From Sphingomonas jeddahensis (GTDB taxonomy: Bacteria > Pseudomonadota > Alphaproteobacteria > Sphingomonadales > Sphingomonadaceae), in NCBI RefSeq assembly GCF_001981525.1, contig NZ_MPSB01000004.1, forward strand, positions 1-64,000: a stretch of 64,000 nucleotides of DNA, in the 5' to 3' direction. The position numbers and the translations under genes were made by a program. Positions within the stretch are counted from its first letter, which is position 1. Each line of letters opens with the position of its first letter. The notes below the pieces were generated by a model, which saw only the letters and a list, made by a program, of their open reading frames with translations, made no database searches and was not told the DNA's origin. This document shows, piece after piece, positions 32,648 to 40,989 of the stretch.

Positions 32648-33754
32648 TTACGCCGCGCCGACGCCGCCGCTCAGCGTCGGCACGTCGAGGGCGGAGAAGC
32701 CGTAGTGCTTGAGCCAGCGGATATCGCCGTCGAAGAAGGCGCGCAGATCGTCCATGCCGTATTTCAGCATGGCGAGGCGATCGATGCCGCAGCCGAAAGC
32801 GAAGCCCTGCCATTCCTCCGGATCAAGCCCGCAGGCGGCGATCACCTTGGGGTGGACCATGCCGCTGCCGAGCACTTCCATCCAGCCGCCGTTCTCGACA
32901 TCGCCGCCGCCGCCGATCACGCGCTTGCCCTTTTGCAGGGTGTAGCCGACGTCGACCTCCGCCGATGGCTCGGTGAAGGGGAAGTAGCTGGGGCGCAGGC
33001 GAAGCACGATGTCGTCGCGCTCGAAGAAGGCCTTGAGGAAGGTCTCCAGGGTCCACTTCAGGTGGCCCATGGTGATGCCCTTGTCGATCACCAGCCCTTC
33101 GACCTGGTGGAACATCGGCGTGTGGGTCGCGTCGCTATCGCTGCGATAGGTGCGGCCCGGGGCGATGATGCGGATCGGGGGCTTTTGCGACAGCATGGTG
33201 CGGATCTGCACCGGGCTGGTGTGGGTGCGCAGCAGCCGGGGGCGCTCGCGATCCTCGGGCGTGTGCTCACCGGCGAGATAAAATGTGTCGTGCATCGCCC
33301 GCGCCGGGTGGCTCTCGGGGATGTTGAGCGCGGTGAAATTGTGCCAGTCGGTCTCGAGCTCGGGGCCGGTGGCGACCGCGAAGCCCAAATCGGCGAAGAT
33401 CTCGGCGAGCTCGTCCATCACCTGGCTGACGGGGTGGATGGTGCCGGCGAGCGGCACGTCGACCGGGAGCGTCATGTCGACACGCTCGGCGGCGAGCTTG
33501 GCTTCGAGCGCGGCGGATTCGAGCGCGGCCTTGCGGGTGGCGATGGCGGTGGTGACCGCTTCGCGGAGGCCGTGGATCGCGGGGCCCTGCACCTGGCGCT
33601 CCTCGGGGGTGAGGCTGCCGAGCGACTTCAAGAGCGCGGTGACGCGGCCCTGCTTGCCGAGCGCCTCGACGCGGACGGTTTCGAGCGCGTCCAGCCCGGC
33701 CGCGGCTTCGATCGCGGTGAGCAGGTGAGTTTTCAGGTCGTCAGTCTCGGTCAT
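32648..33754 (-). CDS. pheS: Phenylalanine-tRNA ligase alpha subunit
   Basis: Catalytic subunit of PheRS, 368 residues. An N-terminal coiled-coil tRNA-binding region (residues 1-90) precedes the class II core: motif 1 region [17 protein letters not shown], motif 2 [28 protein letters not shown], and motif 3 [16 protein letters not shown]. The ATG at 33754 ([12 protein letters not shown]) fits the family start; an upstream ATG at 33793 lies in the palindromic element and is rejected. The first 14 bp overlap the end of the GIY-YIG gene, which sits where rplT would normally come directly before. Confidence 0.97.
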   Translation of the reverse strand: MTETDDLKTHLLTAIEAAAGLDALETVRVEALGKQGRVTALLKSLGSLTPEERQVQGPAIHGLREAVTTAIATRKAALESAALEAKLAAERVDMTLPVDVPLAGTIHPVSQVMDELAEIFADLGFAVATGPELETDWHNFTALNIPESHPARAMHDTFYLAGEHTPEDRERPRLLRTHTSPVQIRTMLSQKPPIRIIAPGRTYRSDSDATHTPMFHQVEGLVIDKGITMGHLKWTLETFLKAFFERDDIVLRLRPSYFPFTEPSAEVDVGYTLQKGKRVIGGGGDVENGGWMEVLGSGMVHPKVIAACGLDPEEWQGFAFGCGIDRLAMLKYGMDDLRAFFDGDIRWLKHYGFSALDVPTLSGGVGAA

Positions 33755-34130
33755 GCTTTCCCGTTCCGTCATTCCCGCGCATAATCCCGTCATTCCCGCG
33801 GAGGCGGGAATCCATACGCGCTGGCTTCTCGACCAGAGCGAAACCGAGGTCGATCGCCAGATCGCGCCACTCGGGATTGCTCTCCTCGATCATCCGCAGC
33901 TTCCAGTCGCGGTTCCACTTCTTGAGCTGCTTCTCGCGCGTGATTGCAGCTTCCATCGCGTCTGCCATGTCGAACCAGACGAGGCGATGCACCCCGTAGC
34001 GGGTGGTGAACCCTTCGATCAATCCTTCGCGGTGTTGGTGGAGGCTGGTTAGCAGATTCGAGGTGACGCCAATGTAGAGCGTGCCGTGCTTGCCGCTGGC
34101 GAGGATGTAGACGCAGGGTTGCTTCGGCAT
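33741..34130 (-). CDS. Single-domain GIY-YIG nuclease carried inside a family A element
   Basis: Predicted small GIY-YIG endonuclease, 129 residues. The motif pair is [18 protein letters not shown] (residues 7-24), followed by the catalytic-helix region [15 protein letters not shown] and [20 protein letters not shown] with Arg/Lys and Glu candidates; this is the uncharacterised stand-alone GIY-YIG group. A good ribosome binding site (GAGGAG, about 34138) precedes the ATG. The last 25 residues ([10 protein letters not shown]...) are the left hairpin of a family A element read as protein, and the right hairpin lies just upstream of the gene at 34161-34189. The gene thus occupies the spacer of a palindromic element, between rplT and pheS, which are normally adjacent. 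Confidence 0.88.
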   Translation of the reverse strand: MPKQPCVYILASGKHGTLYIGVTSNLLTSLHQHREGLIEGFTTRYGVHRLVWFDMADAMEAAITREKQLKKWNRDWKLRMIEESNPEWRDLAIDLGFALVEKPARMDSRLRGNDGIMRGNDGTGKHDRD

Positions 34131-34189
34131 CGTTGCTTCTCCTCACCTGGGTTCGGAGAATATGGATTCCCGCCTTCGCGGGAATGACG
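33788..34189. mobile_element. Family A element with a GIY-YIG gene as cargo (copy A5)
   Basis: Left hairpin 33788-33816 (CGTCATTCCCGCGGAGGCGG, ending TCCATA) and right hairpin 34161-34189 (TATGGATTCCCGCC to GGAATGACG) are inverted 29-nt ends. The interior is 344 nt, against 36-38 nt in A1-A4. Interior ends match the small copies: CGCTGGC at positions 3-9 on the left, and GTTCGGAGAA at the right where A1 has GTTCGAGAA. A partial extra end (CGTCATTCCCGCGCATAATC) lies at 33769-33787. Calling it mobile is inference from structure. Confidence 0.65.
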
Positions 34190-34210
34190 AATAGTGGGCG
34201 GGGATGTCGA

Positions 34211-34260
34211 CAAACGCAAAGGGCGCGGGTGTCGCCACCCACGCCCTTTGTGTCGTTTGC
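34211..34260 (-). terminator. Probable terminator after rplT
   Basis: CAAAGGGCG-C-GGGTG (34218-34232) pairs with CACCC-A-CGCCCTTTG (34237-34251) around a TCGC loop, with one mismatch. Reading on the minus strand the stem is followed by CGTTTGTC. It lies between rplT and the GIY-YIG element, so it may uncouple pheST from the ribosomal genes. Confidence 0.65.
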
Positions 34261-34272
34261 CGGAGAAGGCGC

Positions 34273-34641
34273 TTACGCGGCCTGCGCCGGGAGCGCCGAC
34301 TTCACCTGGGCGATCAGCGCGGTGAAGGCCTCGCCTTCGTGCATCGCGATGTCGGCCAGGACCTTCCGGTCGAGCTCGATGCCGGCCAGCTTCAGCCCGT
34401 GCATGAACTGGCTGTAGGTCAGGCCCTCGGCGCGGACGCCGGCGTTGATGCGCTGGATCCACAGGCCGCGGAAGGTGCGCTTCTTCACCTTGCGATCGCG
34501 ATACGCATACTGGCCGGCCTTTTCGACCGCCTGCCGCGCGACGCGGATCGTGTTCTTGCGACGGCCGCGGTAACCCTTGGCCTGTTCCAGAATGTTCTTG
34601 TGCTTGGCGCGAGTGGTTACGCCCCGCTTGACGCGTGCCAT
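34273..34641 (-). CDS. rplT: 50S ribosomal protein L20
   Basis: Early-assembly 23S rRNA-binding protein, 122 residues. [20 protein letters not shown], then [21 protein letters not shown] and [23 protein letters not shown] (shown in part) are textbook L20 segments. In other bacteria L20 represses its own operon by binding the mRNA; no such leader structure was identified here. It lies 18 bp after rpmI. infC, normally first in this operon, is not directly upstream. Confidence 0.97.
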   Translation of the reverse strand: MARVKRGVTTRAKHKNILEQAKGYRGRRKNTIRVARQAVEKAGQYAYRDRKVKKRTFRGLWIQRINAGVRAEGLTYSQFMHGLKLAGIELDRKVLADIAMHEGEAFTALIAQVKSALPAQAA

Positions 34642-34659
34642 ATCTTAGCTCCTCTTAGC

Positions 34660-34863
34660 TCAACGCAGGCCGTACGGGGCCCAGGCCTTCACCGTGGCGG
34701 TGTCGGCCTTCGACAGCACCTTGGTGCCGCGGTTCTGGCGGATGTACTTGCCGGTGTGATGCAGCAGGCGGTGGCGCTTGCCGGCGACGCCGTGCTTCAA
34801 CAGGCCGGTTGCGGTGAGCTTGAAGCGCTTCTTCACGCCGCTCTTCGTCTTGAGCTTGGGCAT
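34660..34863 (-). CDS. rpmI: 50S ribosomal protein L35
   Basis: Small basic ribosomal protein, 67 residues, starting MPKLKTKSGVKKRFKLTATG and ending in the usual ADTATVKAWAPYGLR. It is the first gene of the rpmI-rplT unit. Its AAGGACC ribosome binding site is at about 34867. The 112-bp gap to the divergent AsmA gene must hold the promoter because infC is not adjacent; no clear -35/-10 pair was found. Confidence 0.97.
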   Translation of the reverse strand: MPKLKTKSGVKKRFKLTATGLLKHGVAGKRHRLLHHTGKYIRQNRGTKVLSKADTATVKAWAPYGLR

Positions 34864-34975
34864 TTTGGTCCTTTCAGTTCGAGCGAGACTGGAACCGCCG
34901 CGGCAGCCCTGATGGCCGGGCGGTTCGTTTCACCTCGCTTGGAGAAGCGGGCCCATTAGCGGCGGTGGCGGGCAA

Positions 34976-37135
34976 ATGCAACCAATGCGCGTACCAAGCG
35001 ATTCCGCCCCGATGGAGACGGTGAGCCAGCGTAACGATCCGGCCGGGGCGGTGCGTCCGGACGAACGGCGCGCGCGGCGGCGGCGGCGGATCATCCGCAA
35101 CATCGTGATCGCGATCGTCGCGATCCCGGCGCTGATCTGGCTGGTGCTGTACGTCACCAAGGGCCGTTTCCTGAAGGGCACCTTCGAATCGGTGGTCGGG
35201 CGGATGACCAACCGCGAGGTGCGCGTCGGCGGCGACTTCCAGCTGTATTTCGCGCCTTGGCGGATCAAGTTCTACGCCGAGCGATTCACCATCGCCAACC
35301 CGGCCTGGGCGACGCGGCCCTATCTGTTCCGCGCCGACCGGATCGACACGCGGATCGCGCCCTTGTCGCTGCTGTTCGGCAAGCGGCGGCTTTATTCGCT
35401 CGATCTGGAGAATGGTGCGGCGGACCTGGAATGGAACGCCGGGCACAGCACCAACACATGGACGTTCAGCGAGAAGAAGGGCGGCAAACCGCTGGAGTTT
35501 CCGCGAATCGACGTGGCAACGGTGCGCGGGACCACGGTGCGCTACCTTGATCCGCGGATGCGATTGCTTGCGGACCTCGGGATCGAGGACATCCGATCGG
35601 AGAATGCGCGGATCGGCCAGGCAGTGGCGGTGCAGGGCGACGGGCGGATCCGGGATACGCCGTTCCGCGTCTCCGCGCAGTTGCTGTCCCCGGACGCCAC
35701 GGTGAACCGCGGCGAGAACAAGCTCACCGCGCGCGCCTGGGCGGCGAACAACATCGTCGATGTGTCGGGGACACTGCCGTCGCTGGCCGAGATCGAGAAT
35801 GTGCCGTTCCAGACGCGCGGGCGCGGACGCGACCTTTCGGAGCTGCTCGGCATCATCGGCGTGGTGCTGCCGGAAACGCGGGCGTACGACCTCAAGGCCC
35901 GGATGGTGAAGGAGGGCGAAGTCTATCGCTTCACGCGCATGGCCGGCGTGGTGGGCAAAAGCGACGTAGCCGGGCGTTTGACCGTTACCAATGGCGAGCG
36001 GCTGCACCTCGATTCGGTGATCGATACCAAGAGCCTCGACATCGTCGATGCCTCCGTCTTGGTTGGCTACAATCCCGACATTGTTGCGGAGAAAGGCGCC
36101 GTCGCGGCGGCGGCCGCGACCGGCTCGGGGCCGCAGAAGCTGCTGCCGGACAATGACTTACCGGTGGAGAAGATCCGGGCCTTCGACGCCGATCTCACCT
36201 GGACGGTCCGGCAGGTGAAATCGCGCCGGGTGCCGATCTCGAACATGGAGTTGAAGCTCGATCTCGATCGCGGGCGGCTCGCAATGTCGCCGTTCAACTT
36301 CGCCATGTCGCGCGGCAATGTTTCCACCGACATCGTGTTCGATACGCGCCAGCGGCCAAGCGCGGTGAAATATGACATTCGCCTTGCGCCCACCGCGATG
36401 GGCCGGCTGCTGGCCGGCTGGGGCGTTACGGAATCAGGCACCAGCGGGACGATCAAGGGCCGCGTGCAGCTTGCCGGACGCGGCGATTCAATCGCCGATT
36501 CGCTGGCCAGCGCGAGCGGCCGGATCGCCTTCATCATGCCGCAAGGCACGCTGTGGACGCGCAATGCGCAGCTTGCCGAAATCGACATCGGCACGTTTGC
36601 GCAGAAGATGTTTGCCGGCAAGCTGAAGGAACCGGTCAGCATCAATTGCGGGCTGGTGGCGTTCACTGTGCGGGGCGGGATCGCAGCGGCGGACCCGATC
36701 CTGATCGACACCCGCAAGAACGTGATCCTCGGTCGCGGGGGCTTCAGCTTCCGCACCGAAGCGATCGACCTTGCGGTGCGCGCCGATGCCAAGAAGTTCA
36801 GCCTGTTTTCAGGCCAGTCACCGGTCGGCTTGGGCGGCCATTTCTCCGCACCCTCGCTCGACGTGATCAGCCCCGAACTGATCGGCCGAGCTGGCGCAGG
36901 GCTGGGCCTGGCGATCGCTGCCGCGCCGCTGGCAGGCGTGCTGGCCTTTGTTGATGTAGGCGACGCCAAGTCAGCGGCATGCGGCCCGGTGCTGAGCGGA
37001 GCAACTGCAGCGGCACAGCGCACCAGCAAGGGCGAGAAGCGCGACGACGTGGGCCGCGGCACAACCGCCAAGGACGAAAAGGGTCAGGAAAAGCCTGGCA
37101 AGGAACAGCGGAAGAAGTTCTTGGGCATCTTCTGA
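34976..37135 (+). CDS. AsmA family protein
   Basis: Large AsmA-like protein, 719 residues, of the bridge-like family linked to lipid movement between inner and outer membranes. A basic N-terminus (RRARRRRRIIRN) precedes one membrane anchor at about 43-60, then the AsmA N-terminal domain (GRFLKGTFESVVGRMTNREV, then GDFQLYFAPWRIKF) and a long beta-rich periplasmic part. The C-terminal AsmA domain includes SISCG-like SINCGLVAFTVRGG and QSPVGLGGHFSAPSLDVISP. The tail is lysine-rich (GKEQRKKFLGIF). ATG 34976 has a weak ribosome binding site; ATG 35012 is an alternative. It is divergent from rpmI. Confidence 0.88.
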   Translation: MQPMRVPSDSAPMETVSQRNDPAGAVRPDERRARRRRRIIRNIVIAIVAIPALIWLVLYVTKGRFLKGTFESVVGRMTNREVRVGGDFQLYFAPWRIKFYAERFTIANPAWATRPYLFRADRIDTRIAPLSLLFGKRRLYSLDLENGAADLEWNAGHSTNTWTFSEKKGGKPLEFPRIDVATVRGTTVRYLDPRMRLLADLGIEDIRSENARIGQAVAVQGDGRIRDTPFRVSAQLLSPDATVNRGENKLTARAWAANNIVDVSGTLPSLAEIENVPFQTRGRGRDLSELLGIIGVVLPETRAYDLKARMVKEGEVYRFTRMAGVVGKSDVAGRLTVTNGERLHLDSVIDTKSLDIVDASVLVGYNPDIVAEKGAVAAAAATGSGPQKLLPDNDLPVEKIRAFDADLTWTVRQVKSRRVPISNMELKLDLDRGRLAMSPFNFAMSRGNVSTDIVFDTRQRPSAVKYDIRLAPTAMGRLLAGWGVTESGTSGTIKGRVQLAGRGDSIADSLASASGRIAFIMPQGTLWTRNAQLAEIDIGTFAQKMFAGKLKEPVSINCGLVAFTVRGGIAAADPILIDTRKNVILGRGGFSFRTEAIDLAVRADAKKFSLFSGQSPVGLGGHFSAPSLDVISPELIGRAGAGLGLAIAAAPLAGVLAFVDVGDAKSAACGPVLSGATAAAQRTSKGEKRDDVGRGTTAKDEKGQEKPGKEQRKKFLGIF

Positions 37136-37249
37136 TCGCGCGCAAGTACAGCCGTGCAACCGGAATGAGACGACGCGTCAGCGCGGCTTGCTGACACGAT
37201 CAAGCGCGGCTGCTATCGGACGAGTCAGAAAGCTCGGGAACTTCGTCTC

Positions 37250-37501
37250 ATGAACATCGTCGCACATACGCTTTTCGCAGCCCTGCTTGTCACCCCTGTT
37301 GCCGCTTCCGCGCAGACGGTGAGCCACCCCAAGGAGGACAAGAGCGATCCAAACCGGATGGTGTGCCGCACGGTTGAAACCACCGGCAGCCGTCTCGGCA
37401 AGCGCAAGATCTGTCGCACCGCGGCGGAATGGACCGAGGTTCAGGCGATGGAACGTCGCGATCTCGACCGCAACCAGGCGCTGCGCACGAAGAACAACTG
37501 A
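37250..37501 (+). CDS. Small secreted protein with two cysteines
   Basis: An 83-residue product with a clear signal peptide (MNIVAHTLFAALLVTPVAAS, cleaved after SAQ), leaving a mature chain of about 60 residues. The mature part contains MVCRTVETTGSRLGKRKICR, whose cysteines 15 residues apart probably form a disulfide, followed by a conserved-looking TAAEWTEVQA. Proteins of this pattern recur in sphingomonads with no known function. It stands alone, convergent with the sulfotransferase gene, whose stop is 3 bp away. Confidence 0.75.
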   Translation: MNIVAHTLFAALLVTPVAASAQTVSHPKEDKSDPNRMVCRTVETTGSRLGKRKICRTAAEWTEVQAMERRDLDRNQALRTKNN

Positions 37502-37504
37502 CGC

Positions 37505-39364
37505 TCAGCCATCATACCCCATCCATTCCGCCCACGGGCGCAGGATGGGGATGACGGGCGCCAGCTGCCCGCGATACCGCTGCCAGCGCGCCACTGCGCG
37601 CTGATGGATCGGCTCGATCACCTGCGCATAGCTGGCGGTCTTAACCGGCCCACGCTCCCGCGCCGCGGCGGCGGTGTCGAGCAGCTCGGGCGAATAGTCC
37701 GCGCCGATGAACGCCAGCGCCGCGCGCAACTCGGGCTCCGGATCCGCGACCAGCCGTTCGTAGCGGATGCGGTGGGCGTTCAGCCCCAGCCGGGTCTCCG
37801 CCTCCCGCCAGGCGGTGAACACGGTATCATAGGTCAGCGCCGCTTCGGTCAGGTCGGTGAAGCTGCGCATCGCGCCGTTGAGGCGGAAGTTGGCCATGAA
37901 GCAGCTGAGCACCACGTCATACGGGTGCCGCTCCACCAGCAATACCGGCGCACCCGGGAACAGCCGGGCGATCAGCGGCATGCGCGCCATGTGCAGCGGA
38001 TGCTTGTCGATCAGCAACCGGCGATCGGCCTGCGGCACGATCTCGGCCGCCATGGTGCGATACTGCGCCCGCAGTGCGGTCAACGCAGCGCCATCCAGGC
38101 CAGCAATACGCCCCGGATCGCCGACCGCTCGCTCCAGCGCCGGCACCAGCGGCTGTTCTTCCAGCACATGGGCATTCGGCAGGCGTCCCAGCAGCGTGTC
38201 GAGCAACGTGGTGCCCGACCGCGGGAAGCCGGCGATGAACACCGGACTGCTATGCTGACCCGCCGCCACGGCCGCAACAGGGGCGGCACGGAGTGCCTCC
38301 GTGCTTGCCGCCACGCCATCGCGATAGCGCCGCGCCGGCGCCGGCCCGCTCACCGCGAGCGCGCCAGCGTTCATCTCCTCGAACAGCGTGAATGCCTTTG
38401 CGGCGTCACCCTGTCGATCGGCGATCAGCGCCCGGAGGTGCGCGCGGCGGTGCGCGCCGATCGTTGGGGGGATCGCCCCGGCATGCACCGCCGCCCGATC
38501 GAGTTCGCCGCGCCGGAACGCGAGCCAGCCCTCCAGCAGCGCGAGCTCGCCGCCGGCATAGGGGCGCACATGGACGATGAGCTCGGCCAGTGTATCCAGC
38601 CGGTTGCGGCTCTCCAGCAGCAGCCCCAGCTCGAGCATCGCCTCCGGACGCGAGCGATCGAGCGTCACCGCGCGGCGTAGCGCAGCCTCCGCCGCGCTGT
38701 CATCGCCATTGGCCGCTTCGGCGAGCCCCAGGGCGAGCTGGACGTCGACATTGTCGGGTGCGATCGCCGCCGCGTCGCGCGCCACGGTGCGGCGGGCCTC
38801 CTGCCGGTCGAGCCGCTCGAGCACTGCGATCAAGGCAAGATAGAAGGGGACCGCGTCACGCCGATGAGTGATCGCGGTTTCCAGGGACGAAATCGCCGCA
38901 TCGCCATCGCCCAGCGCCAGTTCGGCCTGCGCGCGATTGGCCCAGCTTTCCGCGTCCTCCGGCCACGCCTCGAGCACGCGCGCGTATAGCGCCAGCGCCG
39001 CGGCATGTTCCCCCCCGCGCAGCGCGGCATAGGCCGCGATGCGATCGACGCGCGGCTCTGACGGCAACGGCGCGAGCAGCGGCGCGATCCGCGACACATC
39101 CTCGGTACCGGTCAGCGCCTGGGCCAGATTGAGGCGGATCGCGCGATCATCGGGGCGCGCCGCATGCAGCCGATCCAGATGCGCCACCGCGCCCGCCCGA
39201 TCGCCTAGTCGCAGCGCGAGCATCGCGGCAAGCTCGCGCACAGGCATCGCATCCCGCGCTGCTAGCGCTTCCTCGGCGCGGTCGCGCGCTGCGGCGAGGC
39301 GGCCAGCATTGGCGAGGGCGGCGATCTCGCGCAGCAGTGCGGCTTCGGCTTGTTCCTGGCTCAT
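37505..39364 (-). CDS. TPR-containing sulfotransferase
   Basis: Fusion of N-terminal tetratricopeptide repeats (about residues 1-340) and a C-terminal PAPS-dependent sulfotransferase domain, 619 residues. The 5'-phosphosulfate loop is FIAGFPRSGTTLLDTLLG near residue 380, followed by LIDKHPLHMARMPLIARLFP and ERHPYDVVLSCFMANF, the 3'-phosphate strand and helix. The TPR part suggests a protein or peptide substrate or docking partner. Its ATG overlaps the oxygenase gene stop (ATGA, 39361), and the TonB-dependent receptor lies upstream of both on the same strand. Tyrosylprotein sulfotransferases such as RaxST are a possible analogue. Confidence 0.88.
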   Translation of the reverse strand: MSQEQAEAALLREIAALANAGRLAAARDRAEEALAARDAMPVRELAAMLALRLGDRAGAVAHLDRLHAARPDDRAIRLNLAQALTGTEDVSRIAPLLAPLPSEPRVDRIAAYAALRGGEHAAALALYARVLEAWPEDAESWANRAQAELALGDGDAAISSLETAITHRRDAVPFYLALIAVLERLDRQEARRTVARDAAAIAPDNVDVQLALGLAEAANGDDSAAEAALRRAVTLDRSRPEAMLELGLLLESRNRLDTLAELIVHVRPYAGGELALLEGWLAFRRGELDRAAVHAGAIPPTIGAHRRAHLRALIADRQGDAAKAFTLFEEMNAGALAVSGPAPARRYRDGVAASTEALRAAPVAAVAAGQHSSPVFIAGFPRSGTTLLDTLLGRLPNAHVLEEQPLVPALERAVGDPGRIAGLDGAALTALRAQYRTMAAEIVPQADRRLLIDKHPLHMARMPLIARLFPGAPVLLVERHPYDVVLSCFMANFRLNGAMRSFTDLTEAALTYDTVFTAWREAETRLGLNAHRIRYERLVADPEPELRAALAFIGADYSPELLDTAAAARERGPVKTASYAQVIEPIHQRAVARWQRYRGQLAPVIPILRPWAEWMGYDG

Positions 39365-40902
39365 AGCGAGCGCGGTTGCGCCACATCGAAGGCCACCGTC
39401 AACCGCTCACCAGCGTCGAACGGCCGCGTGCCATGCCACATGGTGGACGGGAATAGCACCAATGTTCCCGGGCGCGGCGCGATCTCGCGAAACGGCGGCA
39501 GGCTCGGCACCAGCCGCTCGCATGCGCCGAGCGTCAGCCAGCCCTCACGCCGCTCACCGCCGAGCCGCTCGGGCAGCGACACGTAGAGCGCCGAGCTGAT
39601 CCAGCCGTGGCTGTGGACGTGATCGGCATGGAAGCCGCCGTCATTGAGCCGCACCGACCACGAACCCGCGAAGCGGATCGGCGTACGGGGACAGGCGAGC
39701 AACGGATGGCTCGTGTCCTGCGGCGGCAGCGTGTCGATGTAGCGCGAAACGGCGCCGCGGATCGCATTGCGCAGCCGCACGATCTCCGGTTCGATCCGGG
39801 CGAACAGCGGGCCGTCGGTTTGCGTTCCCTTGCGCACCGATTGGTCGAGCGGCTGGTCACGCGCGATGTGCAGCGTGCGCAGCCGCGCAGCCAGGACCTC
39901 GCGGTCGCCCAGCGCATCGCTGATGTCGTGGACCTGGACGAACGCTGGGTCGCCTTCAAGCCAGGCCCAGCGCGCGTCGCCGATCATGCGCCAGGCGAGC
40001 GCGACATACGGCCATAACGCTCGTCCTTCACCACGCACGGCGGCGCCGCGTAGTGCGAGCGCACCCGCTTCCTCGATGCGGCCGCGATGGATCAGCGAGC
40101 GGACCCGCCACGCGAGGCCAGCCGGATCCGCGCTGTCGGCGAGGCTGTCGAAATAAGCCCCTGCAGCCTGGTGATCGCCCCCTTCGTCGGCGGCGATGGC
40201 GGCGAAATGATCAAGTGCCGGATGCGCACCGATCGCCGCGCGCGCCTCCGCAACCACCCCGGGCAGATCGCCGAAACGCTCGGCAAGCGCGAGGGTCGAC
40301 AGCCAGGCGGACCAGACGGCGGGATTGTCCGGCATTCGGGCTGCCGCCGTGCGATAGCTGCGCAGGTCGTCGGCGTCGCCCGCCATGCGCCGCAGCCGCG
40401 CGAGCGTGGCGTGGCCGTCAAGCCAGAGCGGCTGGGCCTGCACCACTGCTTCGATCTCCGCGATCGCACCGGCCACGTCGCCGTTTGCGAAACGCGCGGC
40501 GGCGAGCCCTTGCAGCAGCGGACCATCGACCGGGATGAGGCGGCGCGCGGCGAGGAAATCGTCCACGGCGGGCAAGCCCGCCTCCAGCCGCGCACGCGCG
40601 GCGCCATGGGCGATGCGGCCGTCGCGGGGCGAGAGCGCGCGCGCGCGGGTGAGCGCCTCGACGGCAGTGGCAAGATCGCCGGTGTTGCGCGCGGCCAGGC
40701 CGAACACCTGCCACAATAGCGCCTCGCGCGGGTGGCGTTCGGCCGCCTGGCGCAGCAGCGGAACGGCTTCCTCCTCGCGATCGACCTGCATCGCGAGCAG
40801 CCCGGCTCGGGTGGCACCGGCAGCGTCGTTGGGCACCGCACGCCGGAGTGCCGCGAGCGCGGCGGCTGGGTTCGGCAGGGCGGCTCCGGGCGCGGTGGAC
40901 AT
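39361..40902 (-). CDS. TPR-containing putative 2OG-Fe(II) oxygenase
   Basis: A 513-residue protein with N-terminal TPR repeats (about 1-300) and a C-terminal domain of the putative 2OG-Fe(II) oxygenase type. Iron ligands are probably the HxD in GGFHADHVHSHGW (about residue 420) and the distal histidine in STMWHGTRPF (about 487), with Arg later for 2-oxoglutarate. SALYVSLPERLGG is typical of this domain. It would hydroxylate a substrate, probably protein-bound given the TPRs. The gene is coupled to the sulfotransferase downstream (ATGA). A terminator at 40929-40963 separates it from the TonB-dependent receptor gene upstream. Confidence 0.85.
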   Translation of the reverse strand: MSTAPGAALPNPAAALAALRRAVPNDAAGATRAGLLAMQVDREEEAVPLLRQAAERHPREALLWQVFGLAARNTGDLATAVEALTRARALSPRDGRIAHGAARARLEAGLPAVDDFLAARRLIPVDGPLLQGLAAARFANGDVAGAIAEIEAVVQAQPLWLDGHATLARLRRMAGDADDLRSYRTAAARMPDNPAVWSAWLSTLALAERFGDLPGVVAEARAAIGAHPALDHFAAIAADEGGDHQAAGAYFDSLADSADPAGLAWRVRSLIHRGRIEEAGALALRGAAVRGEGRALWPYVALAWRMIGDARWAWLEGDPAFVQVHDISDALGDREVLAARLRTLHIARDQPLDQSVRKGTQTDGPLFARIEPEIVRLRNAIRGAVSRYIDTLPPQDTSHPLLACPRTPIRFAGSWSVRLNDGGFHADHVHSHGWISSALYVSLPERLGGERREGWLTLGACERLVPSLPPFREIAPRPGTLVLFPSTMWHGTRPFDAGERLTVAFDVAQPRSL

Positions 40903-40928
40903 CGCCGCTGGCTTAGCGCGGCATCGTT

Positions 40929-40963
40929 CAAAAGAAAAACGGCGGGCATTGCTGCCCGCCGTC
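40929..40963 (-). terminator. Rho-independent terminator after the TonB-dependent receptor
   Basis: A 10-bp stem ACGGCGGGCA (40939-40948) with TGCCCGCCGT (40953-40962) and a 4-nt loop. On the minus strand it is followed by a T-rich run (TTTTTCTTTTGAAC). A strong intrinsic terminator for the receptor transcript, positioned before the oxygenase gene. Confidence 0.88.
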
Positions 40964-40989
40964 CAAGGTTGCTGGCTTTCAGGCCGGAC

